Shown in pieces: positions 18,115 to 26,775 of a DNA stretch of 36,449 nt. The translations under genes and the position numbers were made by a program. The first letter of the stretch is position 1, and each line of letters starts with the position of its first letter. Source of the stretch: Candidatus Limosilactobacillus merdigallinarum (GTDB taxonomy: Bacteria > Bacillota > Bacilli > Lactobacillales > Lactobacillaceae); assembly GCA_019114515.1 (NCBI GenBank), contig DXFH01000006.1, positions 1 to 36,449 on the forward strand, given 5' to 3'. The notes beneath the pieces are model-generated. The model was given only the letters and a program-made list of their open reading frames with translations. It was not told the DNA's origin and made no database searches.

Positions 18115-18963
18115 ATGAAAACAATTATCTCACTCCTCACGTGGCGAAACCTTGCTAGTTTGATTGATATCCTAGTTATTTGGTTCTTAATCTACCAATT
18201 AATGGTGTTGATCCGTGGTACTCGTGCCGTGCAATTATTCAAGGGGATCGTGGTAATTCTGGTGGTCCGGTTGATCAGCTGGGCGATGGGATTAACCACT
18301 GTCTCTTGGGTCATGGATCAAATTATTAATTGGGGAGTGATCGCCATTGTGGTGGTTTTCCAGCCCGAAATTCGGCGGGGCTTGGAACACATTGGACGTG
18401 GGTCTATTTTTACCCGTAACCCTTCTGGCAATGAAGAAGCAGAGAACATGATCAAGCAGCTGGACCAGGCTATTTCCTACATGTCAAAGCGCCGGATTGG
18501 GGCTTTGATCAGCATTGAAATGGATACCGGCCTGGAAGAGTATATTGAAACCGGGATTCCGATGGACGCAGATATTACCGGGGCCTTATTGATCAATACA
18601 TTCATCCCGAACACGCCGCTGCATGACGGTGCCGTAATTATTAAAAATAATCGCATTGCGGTAGCGGCCGCCTACTTACCGTTGTCTGACAGTAAGCTGA
18701 TTCCAAAAGAGTTAGGGACGCGTCACCGGGCCGCTGTTGGTATCAGTGAAGTTACCGATGCTTTAACCATTGTGATCTCAGAAGAAACCGGAGAAGTTTC
18801 CTTTACTAAGGACAACGAATTAATTCGTAACATGTCACGTAAAGACTACCTGAAATTCTTGCGGGCAAACCTATACAAGCGACAGAGCAACAAAAAAGAG
18901 AGTTTGTTTGAACGCTGGTTAGGCAAGATTCATTGGCAAGGAGGGAAGCACAGTGAACGATAA
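18115..18963 (+). CDS. cdaA: Diadenylate cyclase CdaA (DacA)
   Basis: Makes the second messenger c-di-AMP from two ATP at the membrane. The 282 aa product has three N-terminal membrane segments (about 13-33, 42-60, 64-82), then the DAC domain with the two catalytic motifs DGA (171-173) and RHR (203-205). AGAGGAGGA precedes the ATG. It forms the conserved cdaA-cdaR-glmM module: the stop overlaps cdaR by 11 bp. c-di-AMP controls K+ and osmolyte uptake and wall stress in Firmicutes. Confidence 0.97.
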   Translation: MKTIISLLTWRNLASLIDILVIWFLIYQLMVLIRGTRAVQLFKGIVVILVVRLISWAMGLTTVSWVMDQIINWGVIAIVVVFQPEIRRGLEHIGRGSIFTRNPSGNEEAENMIKQLDQAISYMSKRRIGALISIEMDTGLEEYIETGIPMDADITGALLINTFIPNTPLHDGAVIIKNNRIAVAAAYLPLSDSKLIPKELGTRHRAAVGISEVTDALTIVISEETGEVSFTKDNELIRNMSRKDYLKFLRANLYKRQSNKKESLFERWLGKIHWQGGKHSER

Positions 18964-19804
18964 AGAAGACAGCATCTTTAGCAGCCTCTGGTTCCTGCGG
19001 ATTATTTCCCTTGTATTGGCTATTTTTCTGTTTGTATATGTAAATGGGGACAAAGATGGCCAGTTTCGTTCAAACTCCAATAACAACCAGACTGTGATTT
19101 CCAGCAAAAGTGAATCCATCAAAATGCCACTGCAGCTGCGAATGAATTCACGGAAGTATGTGGTAACGGGTTATCCGCAATATGTAAAAGTAAAGGTAAC
19201 CGGACCCAATGCATTAGTCAGCAGTACCGCTAATACCCAAAACTTCAAAGTTTATGCTGACTTAACCAACTTGAAAACCGGCAAGCACACAGTAAAACTG
19301 AAGACTTCGGGCTTAAATTCAGAGCTGAAGGCAAAAACCACACCGCAAAAGATCACGGTGAATATTCAACCGCGGCGGACAATTACCAGTAAGGTAGAAG
19401 TGCGTTTGAGCAACCGATCCTTGAATGGCTCATCTCAAGTTGGCCGGCCAACGCCTTCCATGTCTACTGTCCAAGTTACCGGAGCAAAGAATCAAGTCCG
19501 TAAGGTAGCTCGGGTCATTGCCTATGTGGATGTGCCAAGAGATTCAACTAGGGATTTGCACCGGTCCGTCACTTTGCAAGCTGTAGATAAGAAGGGTCGG
19601 GCCGTTGATGTGGTGGTCGTGCCAAATACGATCACCGTTACCGTGCCAATCACAGGTGGCGAAGAGTCTGATAACGATGACAGCAGCTCAAGCTCAGATA
19701 ACTCTTCGTCGAATTCTAGCTCAAGCAGCAGCTCGTCTAATAGGGATCAAGATAGTCAAACAAATAGCACAACTGCTACCAGTAATAGTGATAATCGTAA
19801 TTAA
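18953..19804 (+). CDS. cdaR: CdaA regulator CdaR (YbbR-domain protein)
   Basis: Membrane-anchored extracellular protein that modulates CdaA. Of 283 aa, one membrane segment (about 11-28, [18 protein letters not shown]) is followed by two or more YbbR repeats (for example [18 protein letters not shown] and [18 protein letters not shown]). The last ~50 residues are an acidic, Ser/Asn-rich tail of low complexity, likely a flexible spacer in the wall. It starts at a GTG behind AAGGAGGG inside cdaA, so it is translationally coupled. Few repeats are clear by eye; four are usual in longer homologues, so this is a short version. Confidence 0.93.
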   Translation: MNDKEDSIFSSLWFLRIISLVLAIFLFVYVNGDKDGQFRSNSNNNQTVISSKSESIKMPLQLRMNSRKYVVTGYPQYVKVKVTGPNALVSSTANTQNFKVYADLTNLKTGKHTVKLKTSGLNSELKAKTTPQKITVNIQPRRTITSKVEVRLSNRSLNGSSQVGRPTPSMSTVQVTGAKNQVRKVARVIAYVDVPRDSTRDLHRSVTLQAVDKKGRAVDVVVVPNTITVTVPITGGEESDNDDSSSSSDNSSSNSSSSSSSSNRDQDSQTNSTTATSNSDNRN

Positions 19805-19818
19805 TAAGGAGAAGAAAA

Positions 19819-21174
19819 ATGAAATTAAAGTATTTTGGAACTGATGGTGTTCGTGGTGTAGCTAACCAGGATTTAAGTCCTGAACTGGCTTTTCAAGTTG
19901 GTCGTTGTGGTGGCTACGTATTGACGCGCCACTCAGAACGCAAGCAGCCACAGGTTTTAGTTGCAAGAGACACCCGAATTTCTGGTCAAATGCTGGAAAA
20001 TGCCTTGGTCGCTGGCTTGCTATCAGTTGGGATTGAAGTATTGCGCTTGGGTGTGGTAACGACTCCCGGTGTAGCTTATTTAGTACGGGCTCAAGAAGCT
20101 GATGCTGGTGTTATGATTACCGCCTCGCACAACCCAATTCAATACAATGGGATTAAGTATTTTGGTGGTGATGGCTTCAAACTGTCTGATGATCTGGAAT
20201 ACGAAATCGAACAGCTGCTGGATGCCCCAGAAGACAAACTGCCACGGCCATCTGCAGAAGGTTTAGGCCAAGTAGAAGACTATAAGGAAGGCGCTTTAAA
20301 GTACACTGACTTCCTTGAACAGACCGTTTCTGCCGACTTGTCTGGCTTGAAGGTTGTTGTCGATGCGGCGAATGGTGCTGCTAGTGCGATTGTTAACAAC
20401 TTGTTTGCAGATTTAAACGTTGATTTTGTGCCGCTTCACACCCAGCCAGACGGTTTAAATACGAATGACCATTGTGGATCGACGCATCCTGAAAGTCTGC
20501 AACAGAAGGTCGTGGAAGAAAAGGCCGATCTTGGAGTGGCCTTTGATGGTGATGGTGACCGTTGTATTGCCGTTGACGCGGATGGTAACCTGGTTAATGG
20601 AGACAAGATCATGTACATCTGTGGTAAAAATATGGATGAAAATGGTCGTTTGAAGAAAGATACCGTTGTTACGACGGTGATGAGCAACATGGGGATGTAC
20701 AAGGCCTTGGAAGCTCATGGTATGACCAGTGCGAAGACGAAAGTTGGTGACCGTTACGTCGTTGAAGAAATGCTCAAGAATGGTTACAACCTTGGTGGTG
20801 AACAATCTGGTCACATTATCTTCTTGGATCACAATACGACTGGTGACGGAATGCTGACGGCTTTGCAATTGTTACAGGTAATTAAGAATACCGGCGCTAG
20901 TCTGGCTAGCCTTGCCAGTGAAGTTACTACTTATCCACAAGAATTGGTTAACATTAAGGTAGCAGACAAGCAGGCAGCAATGAACAATGAAAAGCTGCAG
21001 GCAGTCATTAAAGAAGTAGAAAACGAAATGGCAGGCGAAGGTCGTGTACTAGTACGGCCAAGCGGTACAGAACCACTGCTTAGAATTATGGCGGAAGCAC
21101 CAACCAAGGAGAAGGTGCATGCTTATGTTGAAAAGATTGCGGACGTTGCCCGTCAAGAACTAGAAGTTAAGTAA
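19819..21174 (+). CDS. glmM: Phosphoglucosamine mutase
   Basis: Converts glucosamine-6-phosphate to glucosamine-1-phosphate for UDP-GlcNAc. The 451 aa product starts [16 protein letters not shown]. The phosphorylated serine is Ser103 in TASHNP, metal binding is by DGDGDR, and the sugar-binding loop is [16 protein letters not shown] binds phosphate near the end. GlmM also contacts and inhibits CdaA in other Firmicutes, which is why the trio is kept together. GGAGAAG precedes the ATG. Confidence 0.97.
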   Translation: MKLKYFGTDGVRGVANQDLSPELAFQVGRCGGYVLTRHSERKQPQVLVARDTRISGQMLENALVAGLLSVGIEVLRLGVVTTPGVAYLVRAQEADAGVMITASHNPIQYNGIKYFGGDGFKLSDDLEYEIEQLLDAPEDKLPRPSAEGLGQVEDYKEGALKYTDFLEQTVSADLSGLKVVVDAANGAASAIVNNLFADLNVDFVPLHTQPDGLNTNDHCGSTHPESLQQKVVEEKADLGVAFDGDGDRCIAVDADGNLVNGDKIMYICGKNMDENGRLKKDTVVTTVMSNMGMYKALEAHGMTSAKTKVGDRYVVEEMLKNGYNLGGEQSGHIIFLDHNTTGDGMLTALQLLQVIKNTGASLASLASEVTTYPQELVNIKVADKQAAMNNEKLQAVIKEVENEMAGEGRVLVRPSGTEPLLRIMAEAPTKEKVHAYVEKIADVARQELEVK

Positions 21175-21182
21175 TGTGCGAT

Positions 21183-21216
21183 TATCCGGTGAGCAATACT
21201 CGCCGGTTATTTTTTT
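21183..21216 (+). terminator. Terminator after glmM
   Basis: CCGGTGAG (21186-21193) and CTCGCCGG (21199-21206), 8 bp with one G-U, followed by TTATTTTTTT. Confidence 0.8.
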
Positions 21217-21268
21217 GCTTTTATATGATAATCGTTTGACATATTTTCAAAAAAGCGAACAATTATGT

Positions 21269-21297
21269 TTGACAATCGTTTTAATCCAATTTACCAT
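21269..21297 (+). promoter_or_regulatory. glmS promoter
   Basis: Perfect TTGACA (21269-21274), 17 bp and TACCAT (21292-21297). A second GTTTGACA lies 33 bp upstream (TTGACA at 21236-21241) without a good -10. The leader is about 75 nt and shows no glmS-ribozyme core. Confidence 0.7.
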
Positions 21298-21378
21298 TAC
21301 GTTATCGTGATTGCTTGAGCATTACAGTTTTTGGGGATTCAAGCTATCTATACCAATTTAAAAAGGATGGACGAAATT

Positions 21379-23196
21379 ATGTGTGGAATTGTTGGTGTAA
21401 CAGGAAACAAGGATGCAGTTTCGATTCTGATTGGCGGTCTTAAACGTCTTGAATATCGTGGCTATGATTCTGCCGGAATCTACGTTAATGATCAAAATGG
21501 CCAAGATTATTTAGTAAAACGTCAAGGTCGGATCAGTGAATTGGAATCAGCTATCACTCCTGACGTACACGGCAGTACGGGGATTGGTCATACTCGTTGG
21601 GCAACGCACGGGGTACCGAATGAAGCCAATGCTCACCCGCAGTACTCTAAGGATAACCGGTTCTACGTGGTTCACAATGGTGTGATTGAAAACTATGAAC
21701 AGTTGAAGAATCAATACCTGGAAGGCTACCCATTCAAGAGTCAAACGGATACTGAGGTCTTAGTAGCCTTAGTTGATAAGTTTGTGGTGGAATACAAGAT
21801 GGACACGAAGTCAGCACTGTTGAAGATGTTGCGCTTAATTAGTCCTGATTCCTCCTATGCCATGGTACTGATGGACCGGGAGAAGCCAGATACACTCTTT
21901 GTTGCTAAGAACAAGAGTCCACTGCTGATTGGGGTTTGTGATGGTTATAACATGGTTGGTTCTGATGCCTTGTCAATGCTTAAGGAAACTAACCACTTTA
22001 TGGAATTGGAAGACCATGAACTAGTGATTGTTAAGCCTGACAGCATCAGCATTGAGGACTTTGACGGTAATAGCAAGCAGCAGGATACATTCACGGTGGA
22101 CATGGATGCCGATGCCGTGGGCAAGGGCGGCTACCCGTTCTACATGTTAAAGGAAATCAATGAGCAGCCGGCGGTTATGCGTAAACTGGTACAGCACTAC
22201 TTTGATGGTGCTCAGCCAAAAGTTGACGAGAATCTGCTAGAAGATATGAAGAACGCTGACCACCTATACATTGTTGGCGCAGGTACCAGTTACCACGCTG
22301 GCTTAGTTGGGGCACGCATCTTTGAAAAGATGACTAAGATCCCAACGACAGTCCACATTTCATCAGAATTCGCTTATGAACAACCATTGCTTTCTCAGAA
22401 GCCATTCTTTATTTTCCTGACGCAGAGTGGTGAAACGGCAGACAGTCGTGAAGTATTGGTTCACGTTAACGACCACAAGTGGCCAAGCCTGACGATCACT
22501 AACGTTGACAAGTCTACTTTGTCTCGGGAAGCTACCTATACCATGCTGTTAGATGCTGGTCCAGAAATTGCGGTTGCTTCTACTAAGGCCTACACGGCAC
22601 AGATTGCGGTTGAAGCCATTTTGGCAAAGGCCTTGGGTGAATACCTGCATTACGATGAAGCAACTCAATTTGATTTGAAGAATCAGTTAGGCAGCATCGC
22701 TAATGGTATGCAATCAATTGTGGATAGCAAGGATGACTTTCAGGCACTGTCCAGCCACTACCTTTCACAGCCACGGAATGCCTTCTACATTGGCCGGGGA
22801 ATTGACTGGTCAGTTTCACTAGAAGCCGCTTTGAAGCTTAAGGAAATTTCGTATGTTCAAGCGGAAGGTTTCGCATCTGGTGAATTGAAGCACGGTACGA
22901 TTGCATTGATTGAAAAGGGTACGCCTGTAATTGCCATCATTACTCAGGATCGTACGGCTGGTTTAACGCGCAGCAACTTGGAAGAAACTCAGGCACGTGG
23001 TTCCAATGCATTGACGATTGTTGCTCGTCACTTAGCTAAGGAAGACGACACCATTGTGATTCCTGACTGTGATCCAATGCTGACGCCATTGCTGTCCGTA
23101 CTGCCGGCACAGCTGTTAGCCTACTACACTAGTCTGGGCAAGGGGCTGGATGTTGACCGCCCACGTAACTTGGCTAAGTCAGTGACTGTACAATAA
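21379..23196 (+). CDS. glmS: Glutamine-fructose-6-phosphate aminotransferase (isomerising)
   Basis: Makes glucosamine-6-phosphate from fructose-6-phosphate and glutamine, the entry to amino-sugar synthesis. The 605 aa chain begins MCGIVGVTGN; the Cys after Met is the glutaminase nucleophile, so the ATG at 21379 must be the start although the frame opens at 21331. The N-terminal glutaminase has GHTRWATHG; two SIS domains carry LTQSGETADS and ASTKAYTAQ; the C-terminus PRNLAKSVTVQ is the usual catalytic tail. Placed after glmM but with its own promoter. Confidence 0.97.
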   Translation: MCGIVGVTGNKDAVSILIGGLKRLEYRGYDSAGIYVNDQNGQDYLVKRQGRISELESAITPDVHGSTGIGHTRWATHGVPNEANAHPQYSKDNRFYVVHNGVIENYEQLKNQYLEGYPFKSQTDTEVLVALVDKFVVEYKMDTKSALLKMLRLISPDSSYAMVLMDREKPDTLFVAKNKSPLLIGVCDGYNMVGSDALSMLKETNHFMELEDHELVIVKPDSISIEDFDGNSKQQDTFTVDMDADAVGKGGYPFYMLKEINEQPAVMRKLVQHYFDGAQPKVDENLLEDMKNADHLYIVGAGTSYHAGLVGARIFEKMTKIPTTVHISSEFAYEQPLLSQKPFFIFLTQSGETADSREVLVHVNDHKWPSLTITNVDKSTLSREATYTMLLDAGPEIAVASTKAYTAQIAVEAILAKALGEYLHYDEATQFDLKNQLGSIANGMQSIVDSKDDFQALSSHYLSQPRNAFYIGRGIDWSVSLEAALKLKEISYVQAEGFASGELKHGTIALIEKGTPVIAIITQDRTAGLTRSNLEETQARGSNALTIVARHLAKEDDTIVIPDCDPMLTPLLSVLPAQLLAYYTSLGKGLDVDRPRNLAKSVTVQ

Positions 23197-23232
23197 AATG
23201 GCGATATTATTTTAAGCGTTAACTAATAGATT

Positions 23233-23275
23233 GAACGTGATGATCCATAGGTGAAGAGGTCATCACGTTCTTTTT
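23233..23275 (+). terminator. Terminator after glmS
   Basis: GAACGTGATGA (23233-23243) and TCATCACGTTC (23260-23270), a perfect 11 bp stem, then TTTTT. Confidence 0.92.
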
Positions 23276-23284
23276 CAAAAAGAT

Positions 23285-23313
23285 TTGACAGCGCTTACAA
23301 AACGGGTTAGTAT
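23285..23313 (+). promoter_or_regulatory. Promoter of a candidate small RNA
   Basis: Perfect TTGACA (23285-23290), exactly 17 bp and TAGTAT (23308-23313). No start codon with a ribosome binding site follows before the terminator at 23,367. Confidence 0.8.
23286..23299 (+). promoter_or_regulatory. Catabolite-responsive element (cre) over the -35 box
   Basis: TGACAGCGCTTACA fits the CcpA operator consensus (TGNAANCGNWNNCA) with one mismatch. It covers the -35 hexamer and the start of the spacer, a position normally used for repression. Confidence 0.7.
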
Positions 23314-23319
23314 AAAACC

Positions 23320-23396
23320 ATAAGGTACTAAATACCTTCTAATCAATTCTCTTTCTCTCTTATGCCAATCACCGCCAGTTTGACGGTGATTTTTTT
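23320..23396 (+). ncRNA. Candidate CcpA-controlled small RNA, ~77 nt
   Basis: A promoter is followed within ~85 bp by an intrinsic terminator and no reading frame. The predicted transcript has a 5' hairpin (AAGGTA, 23322-23327, with TACCTT, 23333-23338), a single-stranded pyrimidine stretch (TTCTCTTTCTCTCTT, 23347-23361) and a terminator stem (AATCACCG, 23367-23374, with CGGTGATT, 23384-23391) plus T-tract. This layout - two hairpins joined by a C/U-rich linker under a cre site - resembles the CcpA-repressed RsaI sRNA of Staphylococcus in design, not in sequence. Alternative: an attenuated leader of the gene at 23476, but that gene has promoter-like boxes of its own. Confidence 0.6.
23367..23396 (+). 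terminator. Terminator of the candidate small RNA
   Basis: AATCACCG and CGGTGATT, 8 bp, loop of 9, then seven T. Confidence 0.85.
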
Positions 23397-23427
23397 ATGG
23401 GCCAAATAAGTTAAACAGCTACTATAT

Positions 23428-23456
23428 TTTCCATTATCGTTAGTTTCAGTTACAAT
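23428..23456 (+). promoter_or_regulatory. Promoter of the 103-aa gene
   Basis: TTTCCA (23428-23433), 17 bp and TACAAT (23451-23456), 20 bp before the start codon. Confidence 0.55.
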
Positions 23457-23475
23457 AAATTTGAGGTGAGAGATT

Positions 23476-23787
23476 TTGGCTGACAAACCAGGAACACTAG
23501 ATTTAATCGAAGAGATTACGCGTAATGACGGCAGCAAGTATTACGAAATTGGCAATATGGTTCATAATGGCCGTGCTGAATTAGCTGCTGAACGAGGATT
23601 TCTCAAACAGGTTCGCATTTTAAAACTTAATATTCCCCATTCACAAAACGTGATTAAGTATGAACGTTTTATTAATGATCATTACACCATGCAGGATGAA
23701 TCTATGGATCACTGGGAAGAGTGGCAGAAGACGCCGGAGATGGAAAGGGTTGTTAAGGAGATTATGGCGGAGAATCACGCAGGGTAA
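23476..23787 (+). CDS. Conserved-looking protein of unknown function (103 aa)
   Basis: I do not recognise the family. The start is a TTG behind GAGGTGAGAGA. The protein is soluble and charged, with no signal peptide or membrane segment. It opens with a small strand-rich part (LDLIEEITRNDGSKYYEIGN), has a central basic part (AERGFLKQVRILKLN) and ends in an acidic Trp-containing helix (DHWEEWQKTPEMERVVKEI). Codon use matches the neighbours. It stands alone between the candidate small RNA and the oatA leader. Confidence 0.7.
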   Translation: MADKPGTLDLIEEITRNDGSKYYEIGNMVHNGRAELAAERGFLKQVRILKLNIPHSQNVIKYERFINDHYTMQDESMDHWEEWQKTPEMERVVKEIMAENHAG

Positions 23788-23829
23788 TTTAACAAGTAAG
23801 CATTAAAATTAGAATAGTGCTCAAAAATT

Positions 23830-23858
23830 TTATGTGAGTTATGCTCGATCGTTATAAT
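23830..23858 (+). promoter_or_regulatory. Candidate promoter upstream of the oatA leader
   Basis: TTATGT, 17 bp and perfect TATAAT (23853-23858). Transcription from here would run into the terminator at 23,894 within ~35 nt. Confidence 0.5.
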
Positions 23859-23893
23859 GTGGGCAATAATGATTATTAAGTAATCGAATTAAG

Positions 23894-23926
23894 CCAGGAT
23901 CAAAAATGATCCTGGATTGTTCTTTT
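23894..23926 (+). terminator. Terminator ahead of oatA
   Basis: CCAGGATC (23894-23901) and GATCCTGG (23908-23915), perfect, followed by ATTGTTCTTTT. It ends either the 103-aa gene or a short leader transcript. Confidence 0.75.
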
Positions 23927-23940
23927 ATATGGTGGTTTTT

Positions 23941-23975
23941 CGACAAATATGCCTATACGTTAACCATATTTGTCG
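23941..23975 (+). repeat. 11-bp inverted repeat beside the oatA promoter
   Basis: CGACAAATATG (23941-23951) and CATATTTGTCG (23965-23975) are perfect inverted copies. TATAAT (23977-23982) begins one base later, so the repeat covers the -35 region. It is a good candidate for an operator of oatA; it has no T-tract and so is not a terminator. Confidence 0.65.
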
Positions 23976-24025
23976 CTATAATAAAATGGTATTTCATTAC
24001 AAATGTAACAGGGGGATTTGTGGTA

Positions 24026-25882
24026 ATGCGGCCTGCTTTTGAAGAAGAACAGTTACGACCTCGTCATCATTACGTGACGGGAATTGATGGCTTGCGAACC
24101 ATTGCGGTAATTGGAGTGATTATTTATCACTTATTACCGAATGTGATGGTTGGCGGCTTTTTAGGTGTACCGCTCTTTTTAATTGTTTCGGGCTACTTTA
24201 TCACCGGACAATTACTCAAGGCATGGCGCAACGATATAGTCGATCTTAAAAGCCTGTATGCGCGGCGTTTTACTCGGTTATACCCAGTGTTGATTACGAT
24301 GCTGGTGTTTACCACCGCGTATATTACTTTATTTGCCCGCCAACTACTGCATCAAATTCGTGCGGTGATCATCACTAATTTGTTATGGGTCTACAACTGG
24401 TGGGAGATCGGCCATGGCCAGTCTTACTTTGACCGTTTTGGTGGTGAGTCGCCATTTACCCACTTGTGGACTTTAGGCGTCGAAGCACAATTCTATTTGT
24501 TATGGCCATTAATTCTCTTGTTATTGCTAAGGGTATTTGGCCGGCGAATTACTCAATGGCTAGTTTTACTGTTGGCAATTCTGTCTGCTGTAGAGATGGC
24601 CATGTTGTTTGACCCGCAAAACATTAACCGGGTCTACTACGGTACTGATACGCGGGCTTTTTCACTATTACTAGGCTCCTGGTTGGCCTTCGCCTGGCCG
24701 CAGCATCGTCTTAATCCGGATACGAATGCGACCGTCAGAACGTCACTGAACGCTGTCGGGATCGTTGCTTTAATAATCACAATTTTTAGTTTCTTTAACG
24801 TCAATGGTCAGAATCCACGGACTTACCATGGTTGGATGTTCTTTTACAGTGTGATCGGGATGATTTTAGTAGCTACGATTGTTCATCCCGGTTCTGACAT
24901 GAATACCTGGTTGACTAATCCCGTGTTTACGTGGGTCGGTAAGCGTTCATATGGTATTTATGTCTATCAACTGCCAGTGATGATTTTTTACGAAAAACAA
25001 ATCCCGGTTGGTGCTCACCCGTGGTTAAACGGGCTAGTAGAATTAGCATTGATTTTAGGAGTGAGTGAATTGTCCTATCGCTTTGTTGAAAAGTCATTAC
25101 GTCATTACTCGTGGCAAGACCTGCCCATTACGGTGGTAGAATGGTTTGATATTCGTCATCGTGGCTGGAAGCAATGGCTGGCCATTATCCCAGCTTCCTT
25201 AGTCTTCCTGACAGCACTAGCTGGTTTTACGACGCCGGATCGGGTGCCACAGAAGACCGCGGTGCAAAGGCGTATTGAGCATAACCACAACAGCGTTAAT
25301 GCGCATAATAAGATGCTGGCGGAAGGCAAAGCCCCGCAAGTTTCGACCAACAGCAAGTCGCTCAAAAAGAAGTTTGATCTTTCCGGAAGCCAAGTAGCTG
25401 CCGCCAAGAAGTTGCATGTTACTGCAGTTGGCGATTCAGTCATGGTGGACGCATCCAAGAATCTCCAGGAACTGGTCCCAAATGCCTATGTTGACGCAAA
25501 AGTTGGTCGGCAGGGGAGCGAAGCCGTTCCGGTGATTAAAGATTTGAAAGACAAAGGTCACCTGTCTAAGATCGTGGTTCTTAATCTAGGGACAAACGGG
25601 CCGATGACTAACAAGACGGTTAATGAAATTATCAGCACGATTGGTAGTGGCCACCAAATCTTTTGGATTACACCACATGTGCCATCCAAGAGCTGGGAGG
25701 CAACCGTTACTCACCAAATTAAGCACGCTGCCAAGAAGCATTCAAATGTACATGTTGTCGATTGGAATAGCCAGAGTGCTGACCATAGTGAATGGTTTGC
25801 AGACGACAATGTGCACATGAATGAAAAGGGCAATGCGCAGTTTACCCGTTTGATTGTTAAAACGATTCTTGCAAAGGAGTAG
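24026..25882 (+). CDS. oatA: Peptidoglycan O-acetyltransferase OatA-type (acyltransferase 3 plus SGNH domain)
   Basis: Moves acetyl groups across the membrane and onto MurNAc, giving resistance to lysozyme and autolysins. The start is the ATG at 24026, 9 nt after GGGGGA; product 618 aa. Residues ~15-390 are an acyltransferase-3 domain with about ten membrane segments (start YVTGIDGLRTIAVIGVIIYH, with the family His). After a last membrane segment (~385-405) and a linker, the extracellular SGNH domain shows Ser471 in GDSVMV, the Asn block NLGTNG, and Asp594/His597 in DDNVH. All catalytic residues are present. The HAD gene starts 3 bp after the stop. Confidence 0.93.
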   Translation: MRPAFEEEQLRPRHHYVTGIDGLRTIAVIGVIIYHLLPNVMVGGFLGVPLFLIVSGYFITGQLLKAWRNDIVDLKSLYARRFTRLYPVLITMLVFTTAYITLFARQLLHQIRAVIITNLLWVYNWWEIGHGQSYFDRFGGESPFTHLWTLGVEAQFYLLWPLILLLLLRVFGRRITQWLVLLLAILSAVEMAMLFDPQNINRVYYGTDTRAFSLLLGSWLAFAWPQHRLNPDTNATVRTSLNAVGIVALIITIFSFFNVNGQNPRTYHGWMFFYSVIGMILVATIVHPGSDMNTWLTNPVFTWVGKRSYGIYVYQLPVMIFYEKQIPVGAHPWLNGLVELALILGVSELSYRFVEKSLRHYSWQDLPITVVEWFDIRHRGWKQWLAIIPASLVFLTALAGFTTPDRVPQKTAVQRRIEHNHNSVNAHNKMLAEGKAPQVSTNSKSLKKKFDLSGSQVAAAKKLHVTAVGDSVMVDASKNLQELVPNAYVDAKVGRQGSEAVPVIKDLKDKGHLSKIVVLNLGTNGPMTNKTVNEIISTIGSGHQIFWITPHVPSKSWEATVTHQIKHAAKKHSNVHVVDWNSQSADHSEWFADDNVHMNEKGNAQFTRLIVKTILAKE

Positions 25883-25885
25883 CTC

Positions 25886-26698
25886 ATGATTAATACCATT
25901 GCATTAGACATGGATAATACCTTGTTGGATAGTAAGAAAAAGATTAGCCCGCGCAATACGAAAGTTTTACGTGCTCTGCACGATCACGGCATCCATGTGG
26001 TCTTATGTACCGGTCGGCCAATCAATGCTATTTGGCCGTATATTAAGCAATTAGGGCTAACCCAACCTGACGATTACACCATTACCTTTAACGGTGGTTT
26101 AGTCGTTAACAACGTCAGTCGCAAGTCAATCTTTCACAACGGTTTTTCCTATGATGATTTGAAGGAAGTTTTCCAATTTGCCCATGAGCATAACTACCCG
26201 TTGGATGTTCTCGATTTTGACCAGGTATATGAAATTATGGACATGCCACGGTCAATTTACAAAGGCACGTTGAAAAACATTAAGTTTGTCGATTCAAAAT
26301 TTAATGAAATGCCCGCTGGTGATCATCCATATGCCAAGGTCGTAATGGCGATTGAACCAGACCGTCTTTCTCAGATTATTAAGCATATTCCTGACACGAT
26401 TAAAGAGCATAAGCATGTTGTGCAATCGCAACCGCACATCTTAGAATACCTGCCGCAGGGCGTTGATAAATCAGTTGGCTTGCAGCATTTGCTTGCTCAC
26501 TTTAATAGTGACTTTAGTAACTTAATGACATTTGGCGATGCTGATAACGACTTAGGCATGACCAAGGTGGCCGCTGATGGCGTAGTAATGGCAAATGGCC
26601 TGCCAGAAGTAAAAGAGGTCGCTGACCACCTCACTGCAAGCAATGACGACGATGGGGTAGCGGTTTATCTCGAGAAATTTTTTGCAACAATTTTGTAA
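25886..26698 (+). CDS. Cof-type HAD phosphatase
   Basis: Soluble HAD hydrolase of 270 aa, subfamily IIB (Cof). Motif I is ALDMDNTLLDS (nucleophile Asp8, acid Asp10), motif II the Thr of VLCTGRP, and motif IV FGDADNDLGM; the cap lies between about 85 and 190. Such enzymes dephosphorylate sugar phosphates, FMN or pyridoxal phosphate; the substrate cannot be read from the sequence. Its ribosome binding site AAGGAG lies inside the end of oatA, 3 bp away, so the two are coupled. Confidence 0.93.
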   Translation: MINTIALDMDNTLLDSKKKISPRNTKVLRALHDHGIHVVLCTGRPINAIWPYIKQLGLTQPDDYTITFNGGLVVNNVSRKSIFHNGFSYDDLKEVFQFAHEHNYPLDVLDFDQVYEIMDMPRSIYKGTLKNIKFVDSKFNEMPAGDHPYAKVVMAIEPDRLSQIIKHIPDTIKEHKHVVQSQPHILEYLPQGVDKSVGLQHLLAHFNSDFSNLMTFGDADNDLGMTKVAADGVVMANGLPEVKEVADHLTASNDDDGVAVYLEKFFATIL

Positions 26699-26722
26699 TA
26701 TAACCCAGAATTAAGCGAATTT

Positions 26723-26775
26723 CAGCAATTAATCAATGCTTTTGAACGAAGAATTTGATTAATTGCTGTTTTTTT
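26723..26775 (+). terminator. Terminator of oatA-HAD
   Basis: CAGCAATTAATCAA and TTGATTAATTGCTG form a perfect 14 bp stem, followed by seven T. Confidence 0.93.

Noticed and set aside
21216-21378. glmS ribozyme
   Set aside because: The leader has no AGCGCC-type core or the needed length of conserved stems.
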